A stretch of 64,000 nt of DNA. Source: Moanibacter sp964542645. GTDB lineage: Bacteria > Verrucomicrobiota > Verrucomicrobiia > Opitutales > UBA2987. The position numbers were made by a program, and so were the translations under genes. Shown one piece after another: positions 1-9,690 of this stretch; positions within the stretch are counted from its first letter, which is position 1; each line of letters begins with the position of its first letter. Where the stretch lies: the NCBI GenBank assembly GCA_964542645.1, contig CAZIUG010000003.1, forward strand, positions 124,001-188,000. The letters run 5' to 3'. A model generated the notes under the pieces. That model was given only the letters and a program-made list of their open reading frames with translations, ran no database searches and was not told the DNA's origin.

Positions 1-1
1 A

Positions 2-91
2 CATGGTGGCGTAGAAGTCGACGCAAAAATGGGAGAGACTGAGAAGAAGAAGACGGATTCTTTGCACAGGCTAAAAGCTTATCGGACTTAG
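2..91 (+). CDS. possible C-terminal tail of a truncated gene at the left edge
   Basis: Frame 2 is open from the window edge to a TAG at 89-91 and gives 29 residues rich in Lys, Glu and Asp, ending in LKAYRT. It could be the last part of a gene starting outside the window, but it is too short to identify. The other two forward frames also close early. The following stretch up to 356 shows no gene that I can support. Confidence 0.2.
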   Translation, partial: HGGVEVDAKMGETEKKKTDSLHRLKAYRT

Positions 92-356
92 TTCCTGGAA
101 TATAATGCAATAGGTAAATCTCGTTTTATGGGTGCCTAGCAAGAGAAAACTGTTGGATAGAATTTGGTTGAGATGTATAATGGATGACCTTGGTCTGAGA
201 TAAAACGATGTTGCCAAGATTAAAATCAGCGGTCTCCAAACTAGAAGAGATACTTGATTGTTTGGCGAACTCGTACGAGAATTGCCGAGACTGGATATTT
301 TATGAGAGATCCCTATTTGCAAAGGAACTTCAACTTAAGACAGTTACGCTGAGTGT

Positions 357-1433
357 ATGAAAAATAAGTCGATTCGGATTTTGGTGGTGGGACTTGGTCG
401 GATGGGATGTTCTCACTTGAGGGCCTATGTGAATCTGGAGGGGTTTGAAGTGGTTGGCTTGTGCAAGCGATCTTGGAACAAGGTTGATAATCTACCTGCT
501 GAGGTGGATGAAGTACCTCGGTTTGAGCATTTTGAGGAAGCGCTAGAACGACTGAAGCCGGATGCGGTTTCGATCAACACTTTCACTGATACCCACGCAG
601 ATTACTCAATCAAGGCGATTGAAGCAGGAGCGCATGTCTTTGTGGAAAAGCCGTTAGCGGAGACGATTGAAGATGCAGCGCGGGTTGTGGAGAGAGCAAA
701 GGCTGTGAAAAGACAGGTTGTGGTCGGCTACGTTCTTAGGCATCACCCTTCGTGGTCCAAACTGGTTAAACTTGCGCGAAACCTCGGGAAACCGTTGGTG
801 ATGCGAATGAACCTCAATCAACAGAGCAGTGGCGAAGAGTGGAAGTGGCACAAGAACTTAATGGAAACGCTCTCGCCGATCGTCGATTGTGGCGTGCACT
901 ATGTCGATATCATGTGTCTAATAACGGGTGCTAAACCAATCCGAGTCCATGGGGTGGGCGCACGTCTTTCGAATGAGATTGCACCGGATATGTACAATTT
1001 CGGACACTTCAACGTCGCTTTTGACGACGGATCAGTGGGATGGTATGAAGCAGGCTGGGGTCCCATGATCAGTGAAGAGGCCTTCTTCGTTAAAGATATC
1101 ATGGGACCAAAGGGTAGCGTCAGTATAAGTCTTAAACCTGGAGCCGAGCACGGCGCGAGTGCGGACATGGAAACGCATACAAAAACGAGTTCAATCCGCT
1201 ACCACCGTTCTGCGATGAACGCAGACGGAGATCTTTCTCACCAAGATGAGTGGATCGATACCGAGGATGAACCTCTCCACGATGAATTATGTGAGAGAGA
1301 ACAGGAGTTTTTCCGCGATGCTATTTGGAATAACGCTGATTTAACCTCACACATGGAGGACGCAGTTAGTAGCCTCCGAATAGTTTTGGCGGCGGATGAA
1401 TCAGTGCGAACGGGGAGAGTAGTGGAACTTTGA
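357..1433 (+). CDS. Gfo/Idh/MocA family NAD(P)-dependent oxidoreductase
   Basis: A 358-residue protein of the usual length for this family, which oxidises or reduces sugars, inositols and their derivatives with NAD(P) in the cytoplasm. The N-terminal Rossmann fold has GLGRMG at residues 12-17. The family EKP motif (VFVEKPLAE) lies near residue 96 and supplies the conserved lysine. The C-terminal alpha/beta domain carries DCGVHYVDI around residue 178, matching the DxGxHxxD catalytic motif with the active-site histidine. No strong Shine-Dalgarno sequence precedes the ATG. It stands alone on the plus strand, with the minus-strand exporter gene next. The substrate cannot be told from sequence alone. 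Confidence 0.9.
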   Translation: MKNKSIRILVVGLGRMGCSHLRAYVNLEGFEVVGLCKRSWNKVDNLPAEVDEVPRFEHFEEALERLKPDAVSINTFTDTHADYSIKAIEAGAHVFVEKPLAETIEDAARVVERAKAVKRQVVVGYVLRHHPSWSKLVKLARNLGKPLVMRMNLNQQSSGEEWKWHKNLMETLSPIVDCGVHYVDIMCLITGAKPIRVHGVGARLSNEIAPDMYNFGHFNVAFDDGSVGWYEAGWGPMISEEAFFVKDIMGPKGSVSISLKPGAEHGASADMETHTKTSSIRYHRSAMNADGDLSHQDEWIDTEDEPLHDELCEREQEFFRDAIWNNADLTSHMEDAVSSLRIVLAADESVRTGRVVEL

Positions 1434-1660
1434 GAGGTAAAACTTTGGTTTCCCTAGCAATAAAATCGAAGACAGTGACATCGTGATTCTCCGTTAGGTG
1501 CTCGGACAAGAGTCTGGAGTACTGCAAGATTTCGGAAAGATCTACCGAATAAGACCCGAGACCTTAGCCCCAAGCGTACTGAATTATTAAAATTCGCTTT
1601 CGATAATTGAAGGTATTATTTACAGAACAACAGGTGGGCTAAGTTCTTTGTGGCAGATTC

Positions 1661-2407
1661 CTAACTTACCGGGACCATACCTACAAGAATCATACGAAGG
1701 GCTCCCAAGGCAGTAAGAGCAATAACAGCCGCGGCGAAGAGTTTTGGTGGGATGTGCGGGAGCATCCATTTTCCTAGAAAAGCTCCCAATGCGATGGCTG
1801 GGACGATTAATGCATTAAATCTGAGGGAGTGCCAGGTGATCATTCCAAGTCCTATGTAGAGAGGGATCTTTATCCCATTAATGATCAGATAGTACCAAGC
1901 GCCTGTTCCGATAAATTTCTCTTTGGAAAACCCCATGGCTAAAAGGTAAATACTCATAATAGGTCCCGCTACGTTTCCGACAGTAGTCGCGAAGCCGGCG
2001 AGCCCGCCCATCATCAGAATGACTGACTTTTGGTTAGGAATGAAATGCCGGGAGGTTCGTTGGCTTGCAAGATGTAAGCCCAAGAGCAACAGGATCATCC
2101 ATCCCAATAGCGGAAGAAGAGTGGCGTCATTTAGCCACCATAGAACAAAGCCTCCAACAGTGATACCGGCAATAAGCCCCGGTATCAGACCAAGAAGTCG
2201 TGGCCAGTTGGCATGGTGACTGTACCAAACTACGGAGAAAAAATCTCCCGTGAATAGCATTGGGACTAGAACCCCCATTGCTTCCTTGGGAGGGAAAATT
2301 GTTACCAAGATAGGTACAACGAGAATTCCTAGGCCCGGAACCGCTGTTTTTGAGAAGCCGACCATTAGGCCCACCACGATAAAAATACTCCAGGATTGGA
2401 TATCCAT
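1661..2407 (-). CDS. TauE/SafE family membrane permease (sulfite/organic-anion exporter type)
   Basis: A 248-residue, almost wholly hydrophobic protein with about eight predicted membrane segments. The N-terminal signature GFSKTAVPGLG near residue 18, followed by a hydrophobic helix and the MGVLVPML stretch, is typical of the TauE/SafE (DUF81) family; a second half-repeat has the GGLAGFATTVGNVAGP segment near residue 134. Members move sulfite, sulfoacetate or similar small anions across the inner membrane. Substrate unknown here; neighbours are two unrelated-looking sugar dehydrogenases. It is convergent with the gene at 357-1433, with about 230 bp between the two stops. Confidence 0.88.
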   Translation of the reverse strand: MDIQSWSIFIVVGLMVGFSKTAVPGLGILVVPILVTIFPPKEAMGVLVPMLFTGDFFSVVWYSHHANWPRLLGLIPGLIAGITVGGFVLWWLNDATLLPLLGWMILLLLGLHLASQRTSRHFIPNQKSVILMMGGLAGFATTVGNVAGPIMSIYLLAMGFSKEKFIGTGAWYYLIINGIKIPLYIGLGMITWHSLRFNALIVPAIALGAFLGKWMLPHIPPKLFAAAVIALTALGALRMILVGMVPVS

Positions 2408-2557
2408 TATTCCGAGGTTATCTTGTGGGTCCTAGTTGAGAAGGTTCTCCCATTAATCAATTCTGACGACTGCTAGAACCAAGACAGAGGGGGTAGGTCT
2501 AGGATGAAACTTGGCCGAGATAGCGAATACGCAGAAGAATTGTGGCACCGGGGATTT

Positions 2558-3568
2558 TCAGCTGGCTTTCGAGACTCGGCTTCGAACCCGGGTTCCCGCT
2601 TTCGCGCTCTTTCGGATCATGTCCATGAGTCGAGCGAAGCGGAGGCCAATTTCGGGTGGGCAGGGATTTTCAAGCTTCCCTTGTCGAACGTGAAGAAACT
2701 GTTGCCAAACGCCAAGGGAGCGTCGAAAGGGCAGGGGTTTGTAGTCGTTATCCGAAGCGGATCGGATCTTGAGATATTCTCCCCAAACTCCGATCTCGAG
2801 TATTCCTTTTCGGCCGAAAAGGCGAATATTTCCAATACAAGAGATGCTATCTCCAAAACCGCCGAGCGAGAAGACAACTCCGTTGCGGAACCGCCCCGAG
2901 ATTGTAGAATTTATTTCCACTGGGGCACCAGAGTTGTCGAGCAAGGCGGAAACTTCGGCTACTTCGTCGCCGATGATGTCAACGACTGTGTTGATCATGT
3001 GGGATCCTGTGTCAAAGAGGAAGCCGCCTCCCGATAGTCCCGAATTTTGGCGCCATGTACCTTTAGTGATAGTTTTCCATTTCTGGTGTACGGATGCCGC
3101 AACTCCCGTGACTTCGCCAATCCTTCCAGCGGCTATCATTTTCTTTGCTTTGTGAGTAGCAGGAGAAAGGCTGCCTGGAAAGGCTACAACGAGGATTCTC
3201 CGGGCTTTATCACGCACTCGAATGAGCTGACGGGCCTCGTTGGTGTTCATAACCATCGGTTTTTCCAAAAGAACGTCGAGACCAGCGTTAAGACAATCCC
3301 GAGCGTTTTCGAAATGAAATTTATGCGGGGTGACGATAAAGGCGGCATCCGGGCGACTTTCATTTTCGAGCAATTCTGAAATCGTGCGATAAAATGGGGG
3401 AGATGTTTTGCCGTTCGACCTAAAAAGCTCGCGCGTGATCTTCCTCTGTTCTTCGCTGGTTTCCACCATCGCTTGAATTTGGGTGGTTCGCGGTTGTTTT
3501 AATATCTGGGAGATGTGATGGCGCGCCATGCCGCCGGTCCCCACCAATATAGCATTAACTTTGGACAT
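2558..3568 (-). CDS. Gfo/Idh/MocA family NAD(P)-dependent oxidoreductase
   Basis: A 336-residue dehydrogenase. I take the ATG at 3568 (MSKVNAILVG) as start because the upstream in-frame alternative is a TTG eight codons earlier and the Rossmann strand begins just after the ATG. GTGGMA near residue 10 binds the dinucleotide, LLEKPMVMN near residue 98 holds the EKP lysine, and FDTGSHMINTVVDI near residue 182 matches the catalytic DxGxHxxD motif. Length and domain order are normal. Long open frames on the opposite strand across this gene are shadows. It lies tail-to-tail with nothing and head-to-head with the PolX region; substrate unknown. Confidence 0.9.
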   Translation of the reverse strand: MSKVNAILVGTGGMARHHISQILKQPRTTQIQAMVETSEEQRKITRELFRSNGKTSPPFYRTISELLENESRPDAAFIVTPHKFHFENARDCLNAGLDVLLEKPMVMNTNEARQLIRVRDKARRILVVAFPGSLSPATHKAKKMIAAGRIGEVTGVAASVHQKWKTITKGTWRQNSGLSGGGFLFDTGSHMINTVVDIIGDEVAEVSALLDNSGAPVEINSTISGRFRNGVVFSLGGFGDSISCIGNIRLFGRKGILEIGVWGEYLKIRSASDNDYKPLPFRRSLGVWQQFLHVRQGKLENPCPPEIGLRFARLMDMIRKSAKAGTRVRSRVSKAS

Positions 3569-3962
3569 AGTCTTTTTTGTTGGACTGTTCAACTGAGCAA
3601 CTAGGTATTGCTGTTTTCATGAATACAGGTTTCCCAAGAACTGGAAACGAAGAGCAACTGATAGCGCAATATCTTTTTTTAAATTTAACGACCGAAGATG
3701 CTATATCACCTTTCACTCCGAGCTAACTCGGCTCTGAAAGGCTCCACTTACAAAAGCACATGGGTTGCTCCATTACTGAAATTCGTGGAAAAATCGCAGA
3801 GTTATGGATCTCTAACGGGACCGATGTTAGAGATTTCTGGATTGTGCTCGCAAAAAATATGCACAGGTATACTATCCCTCTCCTTCCCAAGGGACGAGTA
3901 TTTATGGTTGAATGTTGTTAATTCGGGGGTCCCGAGATTTTCCAGACTGTCTGGTACTAGAA
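3569..3962. other. gene-poor stretch before polX
   Basis: About 390 bp between two divergent genes. It contains a 53-codon open frame at 3760-3921 on the plus strand starting MGCSITEIRGK and ending in Cys-Cys; it has no clear ribosome binding site and no recognisable family, so I do not call it. Promoters for both flanking genes should lie here, but I see no convincing -35/-10 pair. Confidence 0.4.
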
Positions 3963-5705
3963 ATGGATAAAAACAGCATTGCTGATATTTTCCGTGATGT
4001 GGGAGTGCTTCTTGAGCTGAAAGGAGAGAACGCATTTAAGATCCGAGCCTATCAATCTGGTGCTCGAGCTCTTGAAAGTCTGGAGGAAGAACTTTCGGTT
4101 TTAATTGCGGAAGACCGTCTAACGGATGTTAAGGGAATCGGGAAGGCATTAGCGGATAAAATCTACATACTTCACGGAGAAGGGGTTCTTCCATTTTATG
4201 AGGAGTTGAGAGCATCTGTTCCGGATGGGCTAATCAACATGCTGGAAATTGCCGGCTTGGGAGCCAAGAAAATCAGAGCATTGTATGAGGCCTTGGGAGT
4301 TGATTCAATTGAGAAATTGGAAAAGGCTTGCCGGGAAGGGAGAGTCGCGTCGATTGCGGGTTTCGGAGCTAAGTCCGAAGAGAAGATTCTCATTGGCATC
4401 CGGAATCGGGAAGTCTACAGTAAGCGACACATCTGGTGGGATGCGTTCGAGGTTGCCCAATCGATTCTGGAGGGTCTGAGAAAACTCCCGGCAGTTAAGA
4501 GGGCGGAACATGCAGGAAGTTTGCGTCGTGGTCTGGAGACAGTCGGAGATCTCGATCTCATCGTGGCCTCGGCTGATCCTTTGCCTATAATGAACTGGTT
4601 TATTCGCCAGAAGACGGTTGCGGAAGTCACTGCAATAGGGGAGACGAAATCGAGTGTTCGATTGCATGGCGGTTTACAGGCGGATCTTCGGATCGTGCCT
4701 GAGGTCCAGTTTTGCTATGCTTTACATCATTTCACCGGCTCTAAGGAACATAATGTATTGCTGAGGCAGCGGGCTCTGAGGCAGGGCTACAGCCTGAGCG
4801 AATGGGGGATTACCAGCAAGTCAGAAGAGGATGGTGAAAGGGGATGTGGATTCGATGCTGCACCCGAGTCAGAGAAAGAGGTATTTGAGTTCTTCGGATT
4901 AGATTACATTCCTCCAGAATTGCGGGAGGGTACATCTGAGATCGAGGAAGCGGGGAAAAACCCCCTTCCCAACCTGATTCGAAACGAGGATCTTAAGGGT
5001 GTCTTTCACAACCATACCACGGATTCAGATGGGCATAATACTCTCGAGGAGATGGTTGAGATGGCAGAGCGGATAGGATGGGGGTATATAGGTATTGCCG
5101 ATCATTCCAAGGCAAGCTTTCAAGCAAATGGAATGAACGAAGGCCGACTTGCCAATCAGGTTGAATCGATCAGAGAGTTAAATCGATCAGGGAAGTATAG
5201 GATTCATGTCTACACTGGTGTAGAGTGTGACATCCTCCCAGATGGAGAGTTGGACTTTGATGACGACATACTCAAGGAGTTGGATTATGTTGTCGTCTCC
5301 GTGCATTCATCTTTTTCCCAAAGCCGGGAAGCAATGACATCGCGTATCATTAAGGCTATAGAACATCCATCTGCAACAATGTTAGGTCATATAACGGGAC
5401 GCGTCCTCTCGCGACGAGAAGGTTACCGTGTTGATCAGGGAAAAGTCATTGATGCGGCGGCGGCAAACGGTAAAATTATCGAGTTGAACGCGAATCCACA
5501 TCGCCTCGATATGGACTGGCGGCTTTGGAGAAAAGCTGCCGAAAAAGGAGTGCTTTGCGCCATCAACCCGGATGCGCACAGTGCTGATGGACTGTGCTAT
5601 TATCGTGCTGGCGTGACTGCGGCTCGAAAGGGATGGCTTACGGCGGACAATGTGCTCAACACCTGGACTAGAAAGAGAGTCTCCGAATACCTGAAATTGG
5701 GGTGA
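3963..5705 (+). CDS. polX: DNA polymerase/3'-5' exonuclease PolX (family X with PHP domain)
   Basis: A 580-residue family X repair polymerase for gap filling in base excision repair. The start at 3963 (MDKNSIADIF) fits the family N-terminus; the frame is open 17 codons further upstream without support. Residues 1-90 form the 8-kDa domain and two helix-hairpin-helix segments follow (VKGIGKALADKI and IAGLGAKKIRAL). The nucleotidyltransferase motif GSLRRGLETVGDLDL near residue 185 carries two catalytic aspartates, with the third in QADLRIVP. The C-terminal PHP phosphoesterase domain has FHNHTTDSDG near residue 342, IADHS, GVECDI, HSSF and NPDAHSADG metal-ligand motifs. Length agrees with bacterial PolX of about 570 residues. 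Confidence 0.96.
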   Translation: MDKNSIADIFRDVGVLLELKGENAFKIRAYQSGARALESLEEELSVLIAEDRLTDVKGIGKALADKIYILHGEGVLPFYEELRASVPDGLINMLEIAGLGAKKIRALYEALGVDSIEKLEKACREGRVASIAGFGAKSEEKILIGIRNREVYSKRHIWWDAFEVAQSILEGLRKLPAVKRAEHAGSLRRGLETVGDLDLIVASADPLPIMNWFIRQKTVAEVTAIGETKSSVRLHGGLQADLRIVPEVQFCYALHHFTGSKEHNVLLRQRALRQGYSLSEWGITSKSEEDGERGCGFDAAPESEKEVFEFFGLDYIPPELREGTSEIEEAGKNPLPNLIRNEDLKGVFHNHTTDSDGHNTLEEMVEMAERIGWGYIGIADHSKASFQANGMNEGRLANQVESIRELNRSGKYRIHVYTGVECDILPDGELDFDDDILKELDYVVVSVHSSFSQSREAMTSRIIKAIEHPSATMLGHITGRVLSRREGYRVDQGKVIDAAAANGKIIELNANPHRLDMDWRLWRKAAEKGVLCAINPDAHSADGLCYYRAGVTAARKGWLTADNVLNTWTRKRVSEYLKLG

Positions 5706-5885
5706 AAGATACCGTTGGGTCAAAGCCGAATTGAGCAGTCGATTGCAGATCATTATCACTACTCATTCATAGAAAACCCCTTAAGGATCTCCAAAGGCTG
5801 ATTTTTCTCTTTTCAAAAGTTCTTATTCGGGTTAGCTTAGGTGGCCATGAGGGTAGTCTTTTTCACCCTCAAACGTGAAAGATTC

Positions 5886-6179
5886 ATGAAATTGCCCATA
5901 CTTTCTCGTGTCGCTTACCTTTCACTTATCTGTCTGCTGATTACAGTCTTGTCTTACTCAGCTGTGATAATTGTTCGAACTGCCCGCGAGCACAAGGGTT
6001 ACTCCGAGCGGGAACGGGATCATCAAGAGAAGGCCGCAGCTGCTCAGAAAGAAGTGAAGAGCAAAGAAGAACACCTCCATCGAATGCAATCTGATTCCAA
6101 ATACTTGGAAGATGTCATTCGTATGCGATTGGGATACGCGAGAAGCAACGAATATATATTTCATTTTGAGTCGAAATGA
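5886..6179 (+). CDS. septum formation initiator family protein (FtsB/DivIC-like)
   Basis: A 97-residue protein with a short cytoplasmic tail, one membrane helix at about residues 8-30 (VAYLSLICLLITVLSY region) and a charged coiled coil rich in Glu, Lys and Gln, then a short C-terminal tail with LEDVIRMRLGYARSNEYIF, the pattern of FtsB/DivIC proteins that link the divisome parts in the periplasm. I prefer the ATG at 5886, preceded by GAAAGA, over a GTG at 5841 because the latter would add a non-hydrophobic leader. It lies 39 bp before the UDP-sugar pyrophosphorylase gene, so the two are probably cotranscribed. Family assignment rests on topology, not on strongly conserved residues. Confidence 0.75.
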   Translation: MKLPILSRVAYLSLICLLITVLSYSAVIIVRTAREHKGYSERERDHQEKAAAAQKEVKSKEEHLHRMQSDSKYLEDVIRMRLGYARSNEYIFHFESK

Positions 6180-6218
6180 GGGCGTGCAAGGTAGGATCAC
6201 TGCCTTAGCACCTCGAGG

Positions 6219-7649
6219 ATGAATGAGTTTGCGGCATTGAGAGCCCGGTTTGCACGGGGTGGCCAGTCCCAAGTTTTCCGATTCTGGGATCGACTAGACC
6301 AGCGTGAAAAAGAGTTGCTGATTGGACAGATCAAGAAAATCGATTTGGAAAAAATCGTTGGGCTGACTTCGGGACTTACATTGAAGGAAGAAGAGGAAAA
6401 GATCGAAAATGCCGAAATCCGGCCTGCTCCCTCGATTGCCCATCCTAAAAACGGCGGCAATCCAAGAGTGTGGACGAGGGCGCGGACTGTTGGAGAAGAG
6501 GCACTTAGCTGTTCAAAGGTTGGCGTTTTGACTGTGGCTGGGGGACAGGGCACCCGTTTTGGTTATGATGGACCGAAGGGAACCTACCCAATTTCTCCCT
6601 TAACAGGTAAGTCTTTTTTTGAAATATTTGCAGAGAAGATCAGATATGCGCAAGAAGCCTATCGAACCAAGATACCTTGGTTCATTATGACTAGCAGAGA
6701 GAATCATGATGAAACAGCGAGGTTCTTTCACGATAACGACAACTTCCAGCTTTTTCCTGAAGATGTGTTTTTATTTGAACAAGGAGAAATGCCCTCAGTC
6801 GATTTCGAGGGGAAAATCCTACTCGAAGAGGCTGGATGCATCGCTACGAATCCTGATGGGCACGGTGGTTCCCTTCGGGCTTTAGTCCAAAGTGGCGCGG
6901 TTGAGCGGATGCGGCAAAAAGGTGTCGAAATAATTAGCTATTTCCAGATCGATAATCCTCTCGTCAACGTGGCTGATCCCGCCTTTGTCGGCTTTCACAT
7001 CGAACATGGTTCAGAGTTCTCAAGCAAAATGGTGACAAAAACGTGTCCGGCAGAAAAGGTGGGACTTTTTTGTCTGGTAAGGGACCGTCTTAGGGTAATT
7101 GAGTATAGTGATTTAGCAGAGGAGGTTGCCGTAAAGCGCGATGTAGAAGGTTGTCTCATTCACCAGGCGGGTAGTGTGGCGATTCATCTTTTGTCGCGTG
7201 GGTTTGTAGAGGAAATTGGCGGAAACCCCGGGTCTGAGGTGTGCCTACCTTTTCATCAAGCGAGAAAAAAAGTGGCTGTAATCGATGAAAATGGGGAAAA
7301 GTTCGAGCCCGAACAGCCTAACGCGGTAAAGTTCGAGATGTTTATTTTCGACGCGATCTTATTTGCCAAGAACCCAATTGTAGTTGAGACACTGCGCTGC
7401 GAGGAATTCAGTCCGGTGAAAAATTTGGAGGGTCTTGATTCGGCTGAGATCTATCGCGCCCAGCAGCTTCGTCTATGGGCGCAGTGGCTAAAAAAGGTGG
7501 GGGTCGACCTTCCTTGTGACTCGACCGGGTTGCCATCGATCCGCATTGAGATAAGTCCGCTGTTTGCGTCTACCGAGGAGCAATTCGTTGAAAAGTGGCG
7601 GGAAATTCAGACGAAGCCGAAGGTGGAGGACGGGGCTTATATAGAATGA
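6219..7649 (+). CDS. UTP-dependent UDP-sugar pyrophosphorylase (UDPGP family, UAP1-like)
   Basis: A 476-residue cytoplasmic enzyme that makes a UDP-sugar from UTP and a sugar-1-phosphate. The signature GGQGTRFGYDGPKGTYP near residue 109 is the nucleotide-binding loop of the type 1 UDPGP family, with the lysine that contacts phosphate. Later motifs are FQIDNPLVNVADP near residue 245 and NAVKFEMFIFDAI near residue 369; the latter is closer to the UDP-N-acetylglucosamine pyrophosphorylase branch (UAP1) than to UDP-glucose enzymes. It could accept GlcNAc-1-P or glucose-1-P. The next gene, 22 bp on, is a phosphosugar mutase that would supply the sugar-1-phosphate. Confidence 0.9.
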   Translation: MNEFAALRARFARGGQSQVFRFWDRLDQREKELLIGQIKKIDLEKIVGLTSGLTLKEEEEKIENAEIRPAPSIAHPKNGGNPRVWTRARTVGEEALSCSKVGVLTVAGGQGTRFGYDGPKGTYPISPLTGKSFFEIFAEKIRYAQEAYRTKIPWFIMTSRENHDETARFFHDNDNFQLFPEDVFLFEQGEMPSVDFEGKILLEEAGCIATNPDGHGGSLRALVQSGAVERMRQKGVEIISYFQIDNPLVNVADPAFVGFHIEHGSEFSSKMVTKTCPAEKVGLFCLVRDRLRVIEYSDLAEEVAVKRDVEGCLIHQAGSVAIHLLSRGFVEEIGGNPGSEVCLPFHQARKKVAVIDENGEKFEPEQPNAVKFEMFIFDAILFAKNPIVVETLRCEEFSPVKNLEGLDSAEIYRAQQLRLWAQWLKKVGVDLPCDSTGLPSIRIEISPLFASTEEQFVEKWREIQTKPKVEDGAYIE

Positions 7650-7670
7650 GTTTGTTAAGCTGAAGAGAGG

Positions 7671-9647
7671 ATGAAATTGAAGGATACTATTATCGAAAGA
7701 GTGAAGAAAGCAGGGGAAGAAGGACACCTATTGTCTTCGGCGGTCGAGAATCTTCTCGACTGGTACGGCATCGCTTCGTCCTTAGATTGGGCCCTCGACA
7801 GTATTGAAGAACTCGTCTCAGAGGCAGTATGGGATGAAATCAACGATCGCTTTTACAAGCAACTCGAGTTCGGGACAGGCGGGATGCGCGGTCGCACCAT
7901 TGGGAAGTTTGTAACAAAAAGGGAAAAGGGACACAATTCGAAAAGGGACACACTGGAACGTCCTGCTGTAGGGAGCGCTTTTTTAAACGACTTTAATGTT
8001 GTGCGCGCTACCATGGGGCTTTTCCGGTATAGCGATTTGTATGTCCGTAAGCAAGCTACTGCATTCACAACGCCAAAACTTATAATCGCTCACGACGTTA
8101 GACATTTCTCACGGCACTTCAGCGAGTTAGCTGCATCAGTTTGGTCGCAACTGGGAGGTCAATCCCTGGTATTTGACGGGGCAAGGTCAACGCCGCAGTT
8201 GAGTTTTACAGTGCGTCATCTTCAGGCTACAGCCGGGATTGTGATCACCGCCAGTCACAACCCTCCGCATGACAATGGCTACAAGGTGTACTTTTCTGAT
8301 GGAGGCCAGGTTGTAGCGCCCCATGTAGATGGTATCCTCGAGGAGGTTAATCAGATAGATTGGGGGGAGGTTCCTGACTTTTTAGGAAAAGAATTGGACC
8401 ATGTTGTTGTACTGCCGAAAAATCTGGATGAAGTTTATTTAGACTCCTTGGAAGAGAATGTAATCGATTCAGACCTTTTACGTACACAGGCTCCAATAGT
8501 TGTCTATACTCCTATCCATGGGACCGGAGGAATAGTGTCTGTTCCTTTGTTGGAACGCTTTGGTGTGAATGTGATTCCAGTAAAGGAGCAGGATACATTC
8601 GATCCTAATTTTTCAACGGTTAGTTCACCGAATCCGGAGAGCAAAGAAGCACTTAAGTTGGGAATCGAGCTCGGCCGACAGGTTGGTGCTGATGCAGTGA
8701 TCGGAACTGATCCGGACTGTGATCGCATGGGCGTCGCGGTTCGCAACTCAGTCGGAAATTTTCAACTACTTTCGGGTAATGTGATTGGCTCTCTTCTAGC
8801 TGAGTATCGAATACGGAAACTCAAGGAGGTGGGAATCCTACCGATAACTGGTACTCGTTCAGCGGCTCTTATAAAAACATTTGTTACAACCCCCCTCCAG
8901 GCGGCAATTGCGGAACAACATGGGTTGAAAGTAATTAACACTTTGACCGGATTTAAGTACATCGGTGAGAAAATTCTCGACTATGAGAAAATGCTTCTTT
9001 CACGGTTCCGATCAGAGAAGGGAATCAATATAGATTATAATCGCAGCGATTTTCGTCGCCGTTCCGAGCTTCTCTTGAAATACAGTACTTTTTATGTGTT
9101 TGGGGCAGAGGAAAGTTACGGATACCTGGCAAGCGATAGGGTCCGAGATAAAGATGGAAATGCCGCAGCCTTGATGTTTTGTGAGCTACTAGCGTTTTTG
9201 AAATCTAGTGGTCTCACTTTGGCAGACTTTCTTGATGAAATCTACATGAGATATGGGTACTACATTGAGGATCTCTTAAATATCGCTTTCGAGGGAGCAG
9301 CCGGCACTCGTAAGATTGCCAGGATACTTGAGTCGTATCGAAGTGAGCCTCCCGCGACGATTGGTGAATACAAGATAATTGAATTCACTGATTTCGGAGT
9401 TGATGAAATTGAGGATGCTGACGGAAAACCAATCCCCCGTCAGGATTTGTTTCTCTTGAGACTGGACAACGAGTATTCATACGCGGTCCGTGGAAGCGGA
9501 ACCGAACCGAAGATAAAATTCTATCTGTTTGGGCAAGAGAATGTCAACGAACCTGCCGATCTGGTCGAAGTTAAGAAGAGAACCGCGCGGACCATCGAGG
9601 AGATCAAAAAGGCGGTAGAAAAGGATGCCCAAGACCGGGCGGGTTGA
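7671..9647 (+). CDS. phosphoglucomutase/phosphomannomutase family protein (phospho-sugar mutase)
   Basis: A 658-residue alpha-D-phosphohexomutase that interconverts sugar-6- and sugar-1-phosphates. All four domain signatures are present: FGTGGMRG near residue 66, the phosphoserine loop TASHNPPHDNGYKV near residue 195, the metal loop GTDPDCDRMGVAV near residue 345, the sugar-binding loop GAEESYGYLASD near residue 479, and the phosphate-binding RGSGTEPKIKFYLF near residue 606. It is longer than the usual 570-600 residues owing to an N-terminal helical part and a charged insert before GAEES. ATG at 7671 lies 21 bp after the previous stop with GAGAGGATG context, so it shares an operon with the pyrophosphorylase; together they feed UDP-sugars to cell wall or glycogen synthesis. 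Confidence 0.94.
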   Translation: MKLKDTIIERVKKAGEEGHLLSSAVENLLDWYGIASSLDWALDSIEELVSEAVWDEINDRFYKQLEFGTGGMRGRTIGKFVTKREKGHNSKRDTLERPAVGSAFLNDFNVVRATMGLFRYSDLYVRKQATAFTTPKLIIAHDVRHFSRHFSELAASVWSQLGGQSLVFDGARSTPQLSFTVRHLQATAGIVITASHNPPHDNGYKVYFSDGGQVVAPHVDGILEEVNQIDWGEVPDFLGKELDHVVVLPKNLDEVYLDSLEENVIDSDLLRTQAPIVVYTPIHGTGGIVSVPLLERFGVNVIPVKEQDTFDPNFSTVSSPNPESKEALKLGIELGRQVGADAVIGTDPDCDRMGVAVRNSVGNFQLLSGNVIGSLLAEYRIRKLKEVGILPITGTRSAALIKTFVTTPLQAAIAEQHGLKVINTLTGFKYIGEKILDYEKMLLSRFRSEKGINIDYNRSDFRRRSELLLKYSTFYVFGAEESYGYLASDRVRDKDGNAAALMFCELLAFLKSSGLTLADFLDEIYMRYGYYIEDLLNIAFEGAAGTRKIARILESYRSEPPATIGEYKIIEFTDFGVDEIEDADGKPIPRQDLFLLRLDNEYSYAVRGSGTEPKIKFYLFGQENVNEPADLVEVKKRTARTIEEIKKAVEKDAQDRAG

Positions 9648-9690
9648 GTGAATAGAGAACCTAATTGCTATCTCGTACCAAGATTGTTGA

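Noticed and set aside
2504..3379. Long open frames on the plus strand across 2504-3037 and 3047-3379
   Set aside because: They lie opposite a well-conserved Gfo/Idh/MocA gene, and their translations show no family signature.
3698..3970. 90-codon open frame and a 53-codon frame (3760-3921) upstream of polX
   Set aside because: No ribosome binding site, no recognisable motif, and the first overlaps the polX start. The shorter one looks somewhat protein-like but cannot be supported.
5706..5885. Possible Rho-independent terminator after polX
   Set aside because: The CCTT/AAGG stem is only 4 bp with a long loop, so the following T-rich stretch is not enough.
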